Positions 16,755 to 41,189 are shown, counted from the first letter of the stretch. The stretch is DNA of 64,000 nucleotides from Whitmania pigra (GCA_021613335.1 JAJTWR010000377.1:434001-498000); one strand, 5' to 3'. The notes: a model not told the origin generated them from the sequence alone. Numbers and translations: made by a program.

Positions 16755-17816
16755 AGTGTTTTTGCAGACATTTTTAGACGTTTAAATCTTACTTCCAATA
16801 TGTTTGTCGAAATCATGTTAAGTTCAGCAGAGTGTTCATCTTGATTTTAGTCATTAAATAAGAAGTCATTAGTTCTTGATGCCTTGATTTATGGTCACCT
16901 ATTGTATCTTTAATGGATTTATGAAATAAATATTTGGACCGTAATGGTTGTGTATGGTATGCTGATGGATTTTTCTTAAGTGGTAGAGTGGGATTTTTTA
17001 TATATATTTATAGGCCTAAAAACCAGATTTCATCTTTACCCTTCGCAATTTGACAAGCATGACAGAAATGGGGCATGCGTTGTGGCATTCTCCGACCATT
17101 TGTAAATCCGGTACTGTTACGAAGCATGTGTTCTATTAAACACATCACTTGTGCACTTTTGTTCTTGATTTGCACAACTGGGGCGAATGTTTGAATAATT
17201 GATTAAGCGGATCAGTTGCATTGGTAATGAGCAAAAACCGAAGTAAACAATTTTTGAAAATGTCGACATCGTCGGGGTTTTGTGGCTCGAGTTTCAGATA
17301 AATAAAGTATATGGTTTAAGATTCTAAAAGGGTAATTGAGAATGAATATCGTTTTAATGTTTTTTGATCTTTTATGGACTTATTTCTTTCCTCATTCGAT
17401 GATTGATAAAACGCTACTACGGCGAAGGAATTCCATGAAATGATTGCATTTCTCTTGAAGTTTAATGTGATTCTTTGACAATATGGTCAACAAAGTTTAT
17501 TTGAATAAACATTATTTTGAATGACAATTCTAATTAATTAGAACATATTGTTAGAGAAAAAGACGACAACGGAGTAAAGGACGCCAGTACGGCGGTATAA
17601 ATAACTCCGAGGTCAAATCGGGCCTAGTGAGGCCATGCTACCTGAACAAAAGCCGCTTTCTGTGAAGAATGGATGTTAATACTCGCTATTCGTGGCTTAG
17701 CAAATAAAATGAAAAGAATGGATTACTGTATGAATGCATACAAGGAAGTCTAACAAGTATAAACCTTGTTATTTAAGTAATAAATATTCGAACTGCAAAT
17801 TGTTGGAAAAAGCAAA
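16755..17816. other. Spacer between the two phosphatase genes
   Basis: It contains the 3' UTR of copy 1 and the presumed promoter of copy 2. TATAAATA at 17596-17603 lies about 220 bp before the copy 2 ATG and is a candidate TATA box. No other gene seen. Confidence 0.5.
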
Positions 17817-20800
17817 ATGTCGAAAAAAGGAATTGAAGAGTTCTTGAAGCTAAAAGACAAACTAGACGGAACAAAAACAAAAGGAGATGATTTGTACGAA
17901 TGGGATTTCAAAGTACTGAAAATTACTCAAAATTATAAAAATAAAATTTTTTACGTGACATTAATCTAATCAACTAGTTTTATGTCGTTAAAAATATTTA
18001 GGAACTTAGAGACAAAAGTGACAATCTGAAGAATGATCCTTTCTATTCAACCAGTGAAGGCGATAAACCTTGCAACTTGGAGAAAAACAGATACAAAGAT
18101 ATCTTGCCATGTCAGTTTTCATGCTAACTATCTCATAATTGTTTGTAATTTTTTAAATTTTTTTGTTTCCTACAATATTTTGTTTTGCAGTTGATTACAA
18201 CAGAGTGAAATTGAAAGAAACTTCAGAATCAGACAACGATTACATTAATGCCAGTTTCATAAAAGTAAATACTTTCGTACTTTACCATCTTATATGCACT
18301 ATTACTCCTAATGTTAATGTTATCTTTATTGACCTCAAATTGCTGAGAACAGGGTGTTGGAAATGAAAGCTACATAGCAGCTCAGGGTCCACTGCCAAAA
18401 ACTGTCAGTGACTTCTGGTCAGTCATTTGGGATTACAATGTCAAGTTTGTCGTCATGGCATGCCGGGAATATGAAGGATGCCCTGCAAAGGTGTCGTGAT
18501 CATTTTGATTTTAAAGTATTTTTTTAAATTTAAATGATAGCGTCCTGTCTTTATGTTCTGGTGAAATAAGTAATTTTTATAAATTATAAATCTGTGCTTT
18601 TTTTGGTTTTATTAGCTGAAATGCTTCAGATATTGGTGTCAAGATAAAACAGAAGAATTGGTCTTTGGGAAAATTACTGTGAAAATGGTAGTTACTAAAA
18701 TTATTCAAAAAAATCATATTTATTAGAAATAATAGTATAAATATTAAACAAAGTAATTACCAACAAAATTAAATACATTATCGTGACCACTATTATTTTT
18801 AGGAATAACCAAACTATAATTAATTAATAATTATATTATATTTTATTTTTATTTTTTACTATCTCGAGGTCGATGAATCCTTTCTGCCTGAGACAAACGA
18901 GGCAGTAGTGAAGAGGACTTTGACAGTCCAGAAGAACAATGCTGAAACAAGGACGATCATCCAAATCCATCACACGATGTGGCCGGATAAATTCGTTCCG
19001 GCTCGCGTCGATTCCATATTGGCGCTACTGAAGCAGACGAGAGAATTCAGGAACGAACCTGTATTATTTCACTGCAGGTTTAACTTAAAACTAAAAAGAT
19101 TTTTTCAGATGGATTTTTAAGATGAAATGTTTTTATTATTTAATATTAATGTTACAAGATATTATTAACATTTAATATTTAATGTTATTGATGCTGGGTT
19201 TTCTGTGCGTGCAAAATATGTTAGCATTTAGCTAGAGCTTGATAAGCATTATTTAACATAATAATTATTTTAAATATTAATGTTATTAAGTAATATTGCG
19301 TAATATTTTTTAATATAATTTATGCTTTTTTTATGCATATTTAAAATTATTATTAAAAATAATCATTATTCAAGTGCCGGTTGCGGAAGAACGGGGACAC
19401 TGATAGTGACTGATTATATTTGGTCGATGCTGAAAAAAGACGTGAGATGATGCTGTGAATATTTAAATTTTTATGCTCCATTAATTTATTTTTCAAATTT
19501 AGGATGATTGCTTATCAAAGGCCTCATAATTTGAAAACATTCTAGATAATCTAATTGATTTTTATTTAAATAAATCGATATTATGAACTTTCACATGTTA
19601 CTGTCTTATGATATATGTCTAAATTATACAACAATGAATAATTAAAACCTAAATATTGTTATTTTTGTTATTATTGTCGGTCCTAAAAAATGGAGTAGAA
19701 GGTCCTAAAAAGTCCTAAAAAAAGTCCTAAATTTTGGTTTTCAACTTCCTGTATGAACCATGTAGATTTTTATTTTTATTTTTATTTTATTTGCATTTGT
19801 AAATATATGTAAATATAATACATGCAATCATGCATTTATGTATGAGATTGTCATTTTAATAGTTAAAAATTTAAGTACTCTTGCTGTTGTTCAGTAAATT
19901 ATTACTCATTATTATTCTCAGTTTATTAATCTCTTTATTATCGCAAGTTTTTCAAGTTCAAATGTTTGATCAGGGCATACACGAAAAGTTCAGCTTGCTT
20001 GAAGTTCTTTTCGAGATGAGGAAGCAAAGGATGGCTTTTGTACAGTCTCTGGTGAATGTTCTGACAAATTTCAGTTAATTTTAAAATTATTTCAAGGCAG
20101 TCTTGACCTTAAGTTGAAAATCATATTTTTGTCGTGTATTGTCAATTCATTCAATTGAAGGATCAATACCACTTTGTTTATGAAGCGGTGGCAAAGTTGT
20201 TTCAAAGAGAATGTCTGGTCAGTTTTTAATTTCATCATTTCGATTTTAGTTATTGGTTGAACAATGTTTCATTATTATTGTTATTAATATTATTTTTATT
20301 ATTATTATTATTAGTTTTATAAATACCTGTATAACATTAGCAAAACGATATAATCCAATTCTTTATTGTGATAAATAAAATTTCGGAGTTTTTAATATTC
20401 ATTTGCATTCTAAGCACACATCTTTTGCAGGGCCCGAAACCCATGATTCCTCCTAAAAAGGTAATGAAACGAACATCGGACTTTATAAAATATATTAACA
20501 ATTTTTTAAGAAATGCTTAATTAATGAAAAGTAATATTGTAATGAAATTAGCCTAATATTGTCTAGATATTGATGGCATAGATGATAGTTGACATAAAAC
20601 CAAGGTATTGCCTTCATATACTGTATATAGGAGGTCACTGGCTATTTTAAGTAAAAATAATTTCCATCAATTATTCAATTAAACTTGAATACGTTTAAAT
20701 ATGATTTTACATGGCTAAATATGAATTTATGCTTAGATCATATTTAAGGGTCCTGATCCTATTTCGATTAAATTTTTGTATGCTTTAAGTTTGTGTTGAT

Positions 20801-22494
20801 TGTGTATGTATATTGTACATATGTTACTGACATTTATCTAACATTAACTAAGATATTGATTGTGTATATATTTGTACATATTTGTTATTTCCATTTATTG
20901 AGACGTAGTAATTAATTCGAAAGTTGTTCTTTTAGCTGTAGGCGAAGGATCGTTTGACCAGTGCCGAGATTTATAATAAATAAATAAAAAAGTTTGTATA
21001 TTGTCTGTATTTTGTATTTGTGAGTGCTTTCAGAATGTCAACAACAAGAAGACTTCCGATCCTCCTCCAAAGAATGAACCGCTCAGTGTTGATAACGATG
21101 TTTACCTAAATGAATCGGAAGTCAAGGGTAATCAGTCAGAGTGTTATCAGTCGTGTACATCACAATTTATAATTTTTACAAAGCTGTTACAGAATATTTA
21201 TTAAGTAACTATTTTTAATTTACTTAAAACAAAATAATTTTTTTAAATTATTCAGCAAATATTTAATAATTCTGTGGTAAAGTATTACTTATTTGCTAAT
21301 TGCTAATTGTTGTTTATTATCTTTCAGACAATATCATTCTAAATCAAGTGAGACTTATCAATTTCTATTGCATTTTGAAGCAAGGCTTGTAAAATACCAT
21401 TTTAGCTATAAGCTGGAATTTTTAAAATGTTATATAACAAAGGTTATAAATGTTATATTTATTCTTACAGCAATTGCAACACTACAGTAATTTCTTTAAT
21501 GTAGCTAGAACATCTGTTTGCACTTGATGTTGTTTATTAATGCCCTGCAAGCACAATCGGATGATTAGGACAGCTAAAATGCTTTATTTATTTATTTATT
21601 TGATTATGTTGCTGTCCGTTGCTTATCTAAGATGAGTTGAACTTCAACTAAAATATTTTCAGAATGCCAACAACAAATATCCCAGTTTGCCGGATCATAA
21701 GGGTGAAATATACCCAGCTGTGGAAAGATATGCTCTAAAGATCAATGGTAAGCAGACAGTGTGGAAGAAATCGGTTCCCTACATTTGCTCAAATGTAACC
21801 CATGTGCGCAATAATCTATGTGAGCAACAGTCTTTGTGCGCAACTGCCATGTGAGCAACCGCCACGTGAGCTTTCGCCATTTGAGCAACAGTTAGGTCAT
21901 CGAAGAAATTTTGCCAGAAGAAGTTGTTAAACGTATTGGATGATTCAATACTTATTAATATCTTACTAATATTTCATTTTGTTTTATTTTAGATTCTGAT
22001 GGCACTAGAGTGAGATTTAAATTTACATTTTGCATGTTGAACATTTTCGTCTTAAACGCATCGCTTCGGTTAAAAAATTATGTATTTTAGTTTCCATGTA
22101 ATTTTTAATTTGTTAATAATAATGCTAATAATATTAGCGTTGATAGCATTAATAATAACAATAACATTAATAATTATAATGTTAATTAATAGTTTTATTA
22201 ATTGCAAAAACAAAAATAATAACAATATTAATTACAAGTGGTTTGTTTTTGGCAGTTTAAGAAAGCGACCGGCTATATGTACTTAGGACACGACATTGGT
22301 AACGTTGCTTTATAAATAATTCTCTAAATACTCGATAAATATCACATTTGTTTTCATTAAATAATTGTTATTTATTCATTATTGAACATTTACCTTATTT
22401 GTTTATTAATTAATTTATTTGTTGTTATTTGTCCATTCCAGGCTTTCCAAACAGAATTCCAAAGGTTCAAGGTCCGAGAACTAAGAAATGGTAG
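17817..22494 (+). CDS. Non-receptor tyrosine phosphatase, PTPN12/18/22 (PEST/NT4) type, copy 2
   Basis: Exons: 17817-17912, 18002-18110, 18191-18264, 18353-18490, 18616-18687, 18869-19077, 19375-19441, 19974-20051, 20161-20217, 20431-20460, 21034-21127, 21328-21347, 21663-21747, 21993-22009, 22256-22298, 22442-22494. They sum to 413 residues. It is a tandem paralog of the preceding gene. The first five exons and exons 7 and 8 have identical lengths, and exon 6 is 12 bases shorter. Catalytic features are intact: YKDILP, DYINASFIK, YIAAQGPLP, WPDKFVP, HCSAGCGRTG, QSLDQY. The linker has a proline patch (GPKPMIPPKK, SDPPPKNEP) not aligned with copy 1. The C-terminal motif is GFPNRIPKVQGPRTKKW, ending directly in a stop. 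A 17-base micro-exon (21993-22009) is shared with copy 1. The micro-exon 21328-21347 is inferred to keep phase and is less certain. Confidence 0.88.
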
Positions 22495-23732
22495 CAAATG
22501 TGAAGATGAAAGTGATTTATTAAAGATTACAAGATCAATAAACTATTTATTTGTTTATTTTGTTTATTTGCAAACGGCAAATATTGCGGAGATATTTTAA
22601 ACTTTTGTGTAAATTTAAACTATCGCTTATTAATTTCTATTTTTAAAATTATTAATATATATTGATTTTCTAAATTAAACACAAATTAGATAATAGTATT
22701 TCAAATTTCAAATAGTTTTACAAGTCCTACTATCTTAAAAATCCTGAGATGTAACAGCGTGTGTAGAGATGGACCCGGTCTTTTTGTTGAGCGTTTGCTG
22801 TGTTAGGGTAACAACTAATAATTAATTACTTAGCTAACTTAGGCATGCAATATGATTGTTAGATAGATGAATATTCAGCAGGGTTTTCATGTCGTAATTA
22901 TTTTAAGAATTTACTTTTTACCCTTTCGGCGCTATGTAAATATTAAAATATTTTTTTTGATTATGGAATATAAATCTTTCAAAATAGATTGCAATCGTAA
23001 ATTATAATAGAAACAGTAAGGAGATTTAGATGGGAATACATCTTAACTCATGACGTCAGAAGTGACACCAATTATGACAGCCAATAACCAAACAACAATT
23101 TGAAAAAGTGGTTTTTGCGTCTCCAGTCGGCCTCATGAAGTATTCATAACAACATGAATTCTTAAACTGGTTCAAGCAAGAAAGGAAGATTTAGGAAAAT
23201 GTATTAAAATTATTATTGTTATTATTAATGTTAATATTATTTTTACTTATTATTATTACTATTATTATTATCACTATTGTTGTCATTATTATTATCTTCA
23301 TCATCATCATCATTAAAGGATGCAAATATTTCGCTCTTACCTCGTTAATCGTCCAAGTTAATTATGACAGAATAGCGAAGAAGCTATGATTATTTACTCG
23401 TCAATTATTTCAATTGCGTTGTTTATTTACACGGAAAACAATTTATTGATGGCGCGTCAATTTCATGCGAATAGTTTAGAATCTTTGAACGAAAATTCTT
23501 CAGTCTTTGCATCGAATAACGGCCTCATGTTTCGACCTGTATGTATAAAATTATAAAATATAAAATTTTAGATAATAGATTCGAAATACAGAGAATTTTT
23601 TTATAATTGATTGTTGACATTGCTGTTGTTATTTTTTAAGCTTAATATTAATTATTAATAATTGATAACAGTTGGTTAAATAATTGTTTCAATGACCCTA
23701 ATGTAACGATGCTTAATATTTTTTTTGTTATC

Positions 23733-24523
<791 letters not shown>

Positions 24524-25020
24524 ATATTCAAATAAATATGATTGCTGAGGTTAAGATGTAAACCATATGTCTGCAATTTATTGACATTGATGCCATTACG
24601 TAAGACCTGAGAATGAATCCGGGCCTATGGGAGTCACCATTAATTACAAAGTAAATAACTTTTGTTTACCATCCATAATTATAAATAATTATGAATAATT
24701 TTTCTTCTGCCTATTAATTAATGTCATTGCGCTGAGATTACATTTGCGTTTCTGGAATTCACATTGATAACATTTTTTGTAGAGTCTATTATTTTTGTTT
24801 GTTTTTTAAATAATTCTAATTTTTTTTTAAATTCCTTAAATCCAGCAAGATTTGTCTGATGACGTTCGATGCTTGAAAGTGTTAACTTAACTATTAAATA
24901 AATTTTGTATCGATTTGACTGATCGTTCATGTCATTAACATAATCCAATTAGTTACCTGTCAGGTAGTCACCTTAGCATTGAAGTAATTAATTAACTAAC
25001 TATTCAAATCAATTAAAGTG

Positions 25021-25095
25021 AATTCATTCGCTAAGGCATCTCAGTGGGAGTCGAACCCCTTTTGTGGCAGTACCGTCCTAGTCATCTAATTACGT
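25021..25095 (-). repeat. Possible tRNA-derived SINE or tRNA pseudogene fragment
   Basis: On the minus strand GGTTCGACTCC (plus positions 25047-25057) is a perfect pol III B-box. It is preceded by GACTAGGACGGTACTGCC, which loosely resembles a tRNA D-to-anticodon segment. No intact cloverleaf or clear A-box can be drawn, so this is a fragment at best. Confidence 0.3.
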
Positions 25096-25100
25096 AATTG

Positions 25101-25114
25101 ATGCTAATTTGCAT
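25101..25114. promoter_or_regulatory. Overlapping octamer-like motifs
   Basis: ATGCTAATTTGCAT contains a perfect octamer (ATTTGCAT), overlapped by a near match in the other orientation. This resembles paired POU-domain sites. No adjacent transcript is evident, so function is unproven. Confidence 0.25.
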
Positions 25115-26045
25115 AAGCCCAAGCAAACACACGCAAATAAATGCAGGTAGGCACAGGTAGGAGCAAGAATATTCAAGGATGAGAGTTAAGTTTGAATTAC
25201 AAATAAATCCTCATCGAACAAAAACTTCTTTTCGATGATATTCTTATGATTGTTTCAAGGCGTTTCCTAAAAGTTTGAAGTTCAAGTTTCAAAGCAAACA
25301 ACTGAATCTGTCCGCTTCCTTGTTGCTGTAGTTGTTTGTTGTTGTCGGTATGATGTTGTTGGTTGTTGCTGTTGTCATTGGAATGTTACTGGTTGTTGCT
25401 GTTGTTGTGGTTATGGGATCATCATTGTTGTTGCTACTACCAGAGCTGTTGTTGTTCACAGTGTAATTGTTATTTTTGTATTTCTCAGCAGCACCTATTT
25501 TGCTTTCAAATTTAATTACAACTTGAAATCAATAAAAATCTATTCGTATTGGGATAAATCTATACAAACATCATACCTGTGTCAAGGAGTTAAGTTTCAT
25601 GCGTTGTTTACCTATTTCCAGTTGAAGATAGGTCGTGATTGTTTGGACTAAGGTGGTATATCCTATCAGAAATCACCAGTGACACTCTGATTGCCTTTTT
25701 GTTTGTGTTTGTGAGTGTCTGTGCATGTATGCATGCATGCTTGCATTGTATCATTATGAATTGTATTTTGTGTTCATGTTTCGAATTGTATGATGCTAAG
25801 GCGTCTTGTAAACTAACTATAAATAATTACTGTATAAGTACCATATAAATCTTGTTTTCTGGATTGATTAAATCTTGCATGCTATTATACAGCTCCAAAT
25901 TATCGCTGGTAAATTCAGGTCTCACCTCACAATGAATCATACAGTATTATATCAGTTAATCAGAGACTAACTCGAGAATGTGCTTCTAACAAGAAATTGG
26001 TCACACGATCGGTTTGAAACAAGCGCTAGATAAATTACAGGTGCA

Positions 26046-26297
26046 TTTTCTGTGGACGGACTTTGTAAACTTCCGAAGGACACGTTAACAAATTGTAAGC
26101 GATGCAAAGGCGAAATAACCAAATGTAAGTTTACGAAAAGCAAACAACTTCAGCCCCTTGCAAACACAATAAACTATTTTAGCGACACTCAAATCAAAGA
26201 AATACTTGAAAAATATCGAGAGGATTCTTCAGAAAATGTCCTAAAATTTCCAATGATTCGCATCAACTTTGGAATGATACTCGATTTAAGATTTTAA
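26046..26297 (+). other. Unexplained short open frame
   Basis: After a TTACAG acceptor-like site a frame runs to a stop at 26297. It contains LCKLPKDTLTNCKRCKGEIT, so four Cys sit in a short basic stretch, followed by IKEILEKYREDSSENV. It has no ATG near its start. It could be the terminal exon of an unseen gene or chance. No family recognised. Confidence 0.2.
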
Positions 26298-26723
26298 AAA
26301 AAATAATCAGAAAAGAAATGAATTAATTTCAATCGTTTAACTAAAGTGCATTGAACATTATTGTTGAATGTAAATCCATGGAATACTTCTGAGTAACGCC
26401 TTATTAACAATAATTATTAACACTATTATTATTATTTAAATATTTTAAACACTTTAAAGATTTTCTAATTTTTAATTAAATGCGCATAATTGAATAATGA
26501 TTTTCAATGTAGAACATTAAAATATACATCGATCTTACCCTCACTTTAGCACATTCTCTCTCCTTAAAAAAACAAATACACAAGCCAAAAAAGGCCCAAC
26601 CCCTTGAACTCTTCGCCAGCCATTACTAGAGCCCTCTTATAACCTATTCAACTCGGTGAACTTTGACCCCGTCTCTGATTGGTCATCGAATAAAGTTTAT
26701 CGATCGACATGAAATGTACGAGC

Positions 26724-26731
26724 GTATAAAG
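26724..26731 (+). promoter_or_regulatory. Candidate TATA box of prominin gene A
   Basis: GTATAAAG lies about 60 bases before the ATG at 26791, a spacing that allows a short 5' UTR. Confidence 0.45.
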
Positions 26732-26790
26732 CTCATGTTTATTAGCCATCTTTCCTTCATAATGAGGCAGTCCTGTCAGTCAGATTAAGA

Positions 26791-37291
<10,501 letters not shown>

Positions 37292-38668
37292 TAATAATAA
37301 TGCAAATAAATTTAATATTAACTTTCAACAAGGTTTAAGTAGTTGGTTAACTAATTTGTATATATTTTATAAAGTTTATTTTAAGTAATTTATTGTTATT
37401 ATTATTTATTTATTTATTTACTTTGTTTGTTGTAATTAATTTATTTTTCCTTTGCTAGGTTGGTGAATGTGTTTGGTGGTCGCATTTGTGGGAAAGTGTA
37501 GAAATTATCAATATTTGTTACGAATTCCATTGTTATTGATCAATTTATCATTTTATCATAAAAATGCCTTGATGAGCTTCTTGAATTTGTCCTTTTAATC
37601 GTGTTAGTATCTTAAATGTTTTATTAACTATTAAAACTTTAATCAGGCATAAATACAATTCAATTGCATATTTATTGGTAACTTTCAATTTTTCGTTGCG
37701 CTCTGATATTGATATCTGATATCAATTTGATATCTGAAATATGATTTTATGTTATTATCGTTAATACGATTTTATTTCATTCTATTGTATGCCGAAAACA
37801 ATTTTGCGTTTTTGAGCAATAAAATTTGTTGGAAAATGAGTGTTTATTAAGTCGAATTAATTCTCAATTCCAATAACAATTACAATGCTATGTTGTTTAT
37901 TATTAAGAATAAAATAACAGCAACAATTTTTTATTATTTGTTATTATGCAGTTACGGCAACACAAACGAAAGATTTCTTTTTTTTAAATTTAGGAAATAT
38001 AAATATTTAAATTATAAAGAAGCAAAGAATAAAATTGTCGTTTGCAATTATTTTCGATTATTCTCCCTATTAATGTGCCTAAAGAGAGGTTTTAAATAAT
38101 TTTCAGTTTTTTCATTTTAATACTGGATTCATTTTAATAAAATTAACATGATTAAATATTAATGAATAATAAAAGTTAAAAAATTGTTATTAGAAATATA
38201 AAGCAAATAATTAAACTGGTAAAATTTAGTATTAAAATTGATAAATTAATTTCCATCCAATCAAATTAAATAAAAATTTGAATTAATTTAAATTATATTA
38301 TTCATTTTTAGTTAATTTAAAATTAACCATTAATTTACAATTATTATTATGAACATACTAAATAAAATTATAAATATTATTATTAATTTATTAATAAATA
38401 TGATATTAATTAAAATTAATTTTTAAAATAATATAAAATTAATTTAATAAAATCTCAAAAAAATTTATTATTTAATAATAGTTTTAAGTTTTATGATCTT
38501 TTTATTATTGCTCCAGAGTAAATATTGAGGTTATCGCTCAACTAATTGTTTTGACTCTATCGCTCTTCGCTCAACGAACTTGCATAGAAATTAATTAATC
38601 ATTAATTAATTAATTACTGATAAGCAGCATTAATCTTTCTCAAGTAAACAGAAATTTAATAATACGAA
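37292..38668. other. AT-rich spacer between prominin A and the Gag/AT-hook gene
   Basis: Includes the presumed prominin A 3' UTR. The short open frames are low-complexity and have no recognisable product. Confidence 0.5.
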
Positions 38669-39652
38669 ATGGACAATACGACGCCATCGTCGCAAGATTT
38701 GCCTTCGTTCAAGTTTGACGCTCTTAACATTCACGGGGAATGGAAGAATTTCGAGCAAACATTCAGAACTTATTTGACCTCGTCAGGCTCCATGAACAAA
38801 CCAGAAGCTTTCAAAATAGCAATTCTTCTGAATCTCATGGGCTCTCAAGCCCTCCACGTCTTCAATTCATTCTCCTTCGACCAGGATGTAGACCTCGAGT
38901 CAGTCATGAAAATGTTCCAAGATTACAGCCTGCAGAGGAAGAATATCGTCGAGGAGAGATACGAATTCTGGTGTCTGACGCAGCAGCCTGAAGAATCTGT
39001 CGATGCCTTCGTGGCAAAGCTTCGCAGAAAGGCGGAGACCTGTAGATTCAGAGACCAAACTGACGAACTGATCAGGGATAGGTTGATGCAGGGATGTTCC
39101 GACAGAACCTTGGTCGAGGTTTTTCTCAAGGAAGACGATCTCACATTGGACAAGGTCCTGCAGATCTGCCAGACAGCGGAATCGATGAAAGCCACCGCAG
39201 AAAAGACCACAAATGGAGAATCCAGCTTAACGATCTTCACCATCGACGATGGCCTGAACTCAAATCCCCAGCAGGTTGAAATAAAACAGGAAAGACTAAG
39301 CGACAGTTTCCAGGAAATGCCTCCACTGGCCACCTCGTCGCCAAACGACAGTTTACCTTTGGACAACAGCCTCAACGGAGAAGCTGCTAAAAGAGGCCGG
39401 GGCAGACCAAGGATCAGGCCGATCGCCACACCACAAGACGACTCGGTCAAAAGGGGTAGGGGCAGACCTAGAATTCACCCCGTCGCTCAAACCCCGACTG
39501 ACGAAAACGGTGAACCGATAAAAAGAAGTCGTGGCAGACCGAGGATCCGCCCCATTGGGCAGGAAGATGACCATTCTGACGATACCCCCAAACGAGGGAG
39601 AGGAAGGCCGAGGAAATACCCAAGGTTGGACGATTTCGTCAACTCCATTTGA
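38669..39652 (+). CDS. Domesticated Gag-like protein with four AT-hooks
   Basis: A single-exon gene of 327 residues. About residues 20-175 match the Gag region of Ty3/gypsy-type retrotransposons: an aromatic N-terminal block (WKNFEQTFRTYL), AILLNLMGSQALHVFNSF, RKNIVEERYEFW, ESVDAFVAKLRRKAETCRF, ELIRDRLMQGC and LTLDKVLQICQTAE occur in the usual order. No zinc knuckle, protease or reverse transcriptase follows. Instead an acidic, Ser-rich linker with an IKQE sumoylation-type site (about residue 207) leads to four AT-hooks near residues 241, 261, 284 and 307 (KRGRGRPRI three times with one Ser variant, then KRGRGRPRKYPR). A nuclear, minor-groove DNA-binding role is inferred. The frame is intact, G+C-richer than its surroundings, and followed by a poly(A) signal. 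No LTRs are seen. It lies between the two prominin paralogs. Confidence 0.87.
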   Translation: MDNTTPSSQDLPSFKFDALNIHGEWKNFEQTFRTYLTSSGSMNKPEAFKIAILLNLMGSQALHVFNSFSFDQDVDLESVMKMFQDYSLQRKNIVEERYEFWCLTQQPEESVDAFVAKLRRKAETCRFRDQTDELIRDRLMQGCSDRTLVEVFLKEDDLTLDKVLQICQTAESMKATAEKTTNGESSLTIFTIDDGLNSNPQQVEIKQERLSDSFQEMPPLATSSPNDSLPLDNSLNGEAAKRGRGRPRIRPIATPQDDSVKRGRGRPRIHPVAQTPTDENGEPIKRSRGRPRIRPIGQEDDHSDDTPKRGRGRPRKYPRLDDFVNSI

Positions 39653-39752
39653 GAGAAACGAACAGGCAGTTGAATTTGTAAATCGTTGCTGAAATATGTT
39701 TATTTTTTTTTTTTTAGTGTGTGTGAATTAGTTTGTAATGTTTTGTAATTTA

Positions 39753-39758
39753 AATAAA
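39753..39758 (+). terminator. Poly(A) signal of the Gag/AT-hook gene
   Basis: AATAAA about 100 bp after the stop codon, in AT-rich sequence. Confidence 0.55.
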
Positions 39759-40866
39759 AAGAGTATTTTCGTATGTATAAATTAATATCGAGTTGTTGGA
39801 TTTTCAAGTTCAGTGTTAATAAAAATTCTAGTTTCGATTGAGTTGGGTTTATTTTAGAACTTTTATAAATTTCGCCGAGTTAATCTGGTTCAAGAAAGAC
39901 AATGAGGAGCCCCATTATTAGAGCATTATTTTGACTGCTAAAATTAAATTAGATACATTTGATATCATATTAATAAAATATTACCTTTGACAATTATTAT
40001 TTAATTAAGAAGTTTATTGTTTAAAATAAATAAGACAAAATGGCAGTGGCTGACTAGATACCACTTGCAAGTTTTGGCTCAGAACTTCATCAAACCAGGT
40101 GAAATAAATTTCGCATCCAGGTAAATGAAAACACCTGATGAGTAAAGTTCAAGACTTAGAAGTTTAAAGACCAAATTGTTTCAGATGATTGACCAGTAGG
40201 TAGCACCGTGAATTCGATTCATTATTTTAGAGAAATTGTTTTTGATTTCCTCTTCTTGATATCGAAAATTTTGTTATTTATAATGTAAAAATATACATTA
40301 GCATTTAAATTAAATTTAAATGGTCTTGTTATAATAATAACCTTAACATCTATTTATTTAAGCAAATAGTTTTAAAAAAATGCTAGCAAATATTAAAATT
40401 TATTGTTTCAAATAAGAGAAATCTTTATTTTCCACGAGTCAAGCTCACAAGAGAATAATAATTTTAGTTTGCAAAATTTTCCATTAAAATTACGATACGG
40501 GGTTGTCACCTTTCTTGTCTGAAGTTCTTTTGTACCCACCTGTGTGATTATTTTTGGCATTTAACATTGTTTAACGTTTTAACATTCAACCAAGCATTTA
40601 TATAATTGTTTAACATTTAAAATAAAATAATTGATTTCAACATATTTTATGTGTTGTTTAAAAACAAAATTAGTTTAAATTGCTAAAGATTTATTTTGAA
40701 AACTCCACCTTGAAAACAATAATTACTCAGAAACGAATGTAGTGATTTAAGGAATGCATGTATGGTGTAAGATAAGTTCAAAGTAATTTATTATAAATAA
40801 ATCTACGTGTGATTTGCATCCGAATTTTTAAAAGTTTAAATTAAAAAGTTATGACAATAAAACATT

Positions 40867-40898
<32 letters not shown>

Positions 40899-41145
40899 CG
40901 TCGTCGTCATCATCATCATCATCATCATCATTATCGTGATTTCTATTTCTACTGATGTTATTATTTTTACATTATCGTCATTTAATCCACTTGTTTAAAT
41001 ATTCGTTCAAAATAGAAACAAATTTAATACTTATTCCATACTTCCCGTTTGCAGAACAATTCCCTTGAATTAAGGAGCCACAACGCTTCATTGATTTTCA
41101 ATGGACGCCTGAGAATGAGCAAGCTTCCAGAGAAGGCAAACAATG

Positions 41146-41189
<44 letters not shown>

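Noticed and set aside
25639..25848. Cys-containing 69-codon frame
   Set aside because: No splice context, family resemblance or coding-like composition; probably chance.
38923..39574. Minus-strand and shifted frames in the Gag/AT-hook gene
   Set aside because: Shadows of the intact plus-strand frame, which has recognisable Gag and AT-hook motifs.
38500..39900. LTRs flanking the Gag/AT-hook gene
   Set aside because: No matching direct repeats seen between the ~170 bp upstream and ~250 bp downstream of the frame.
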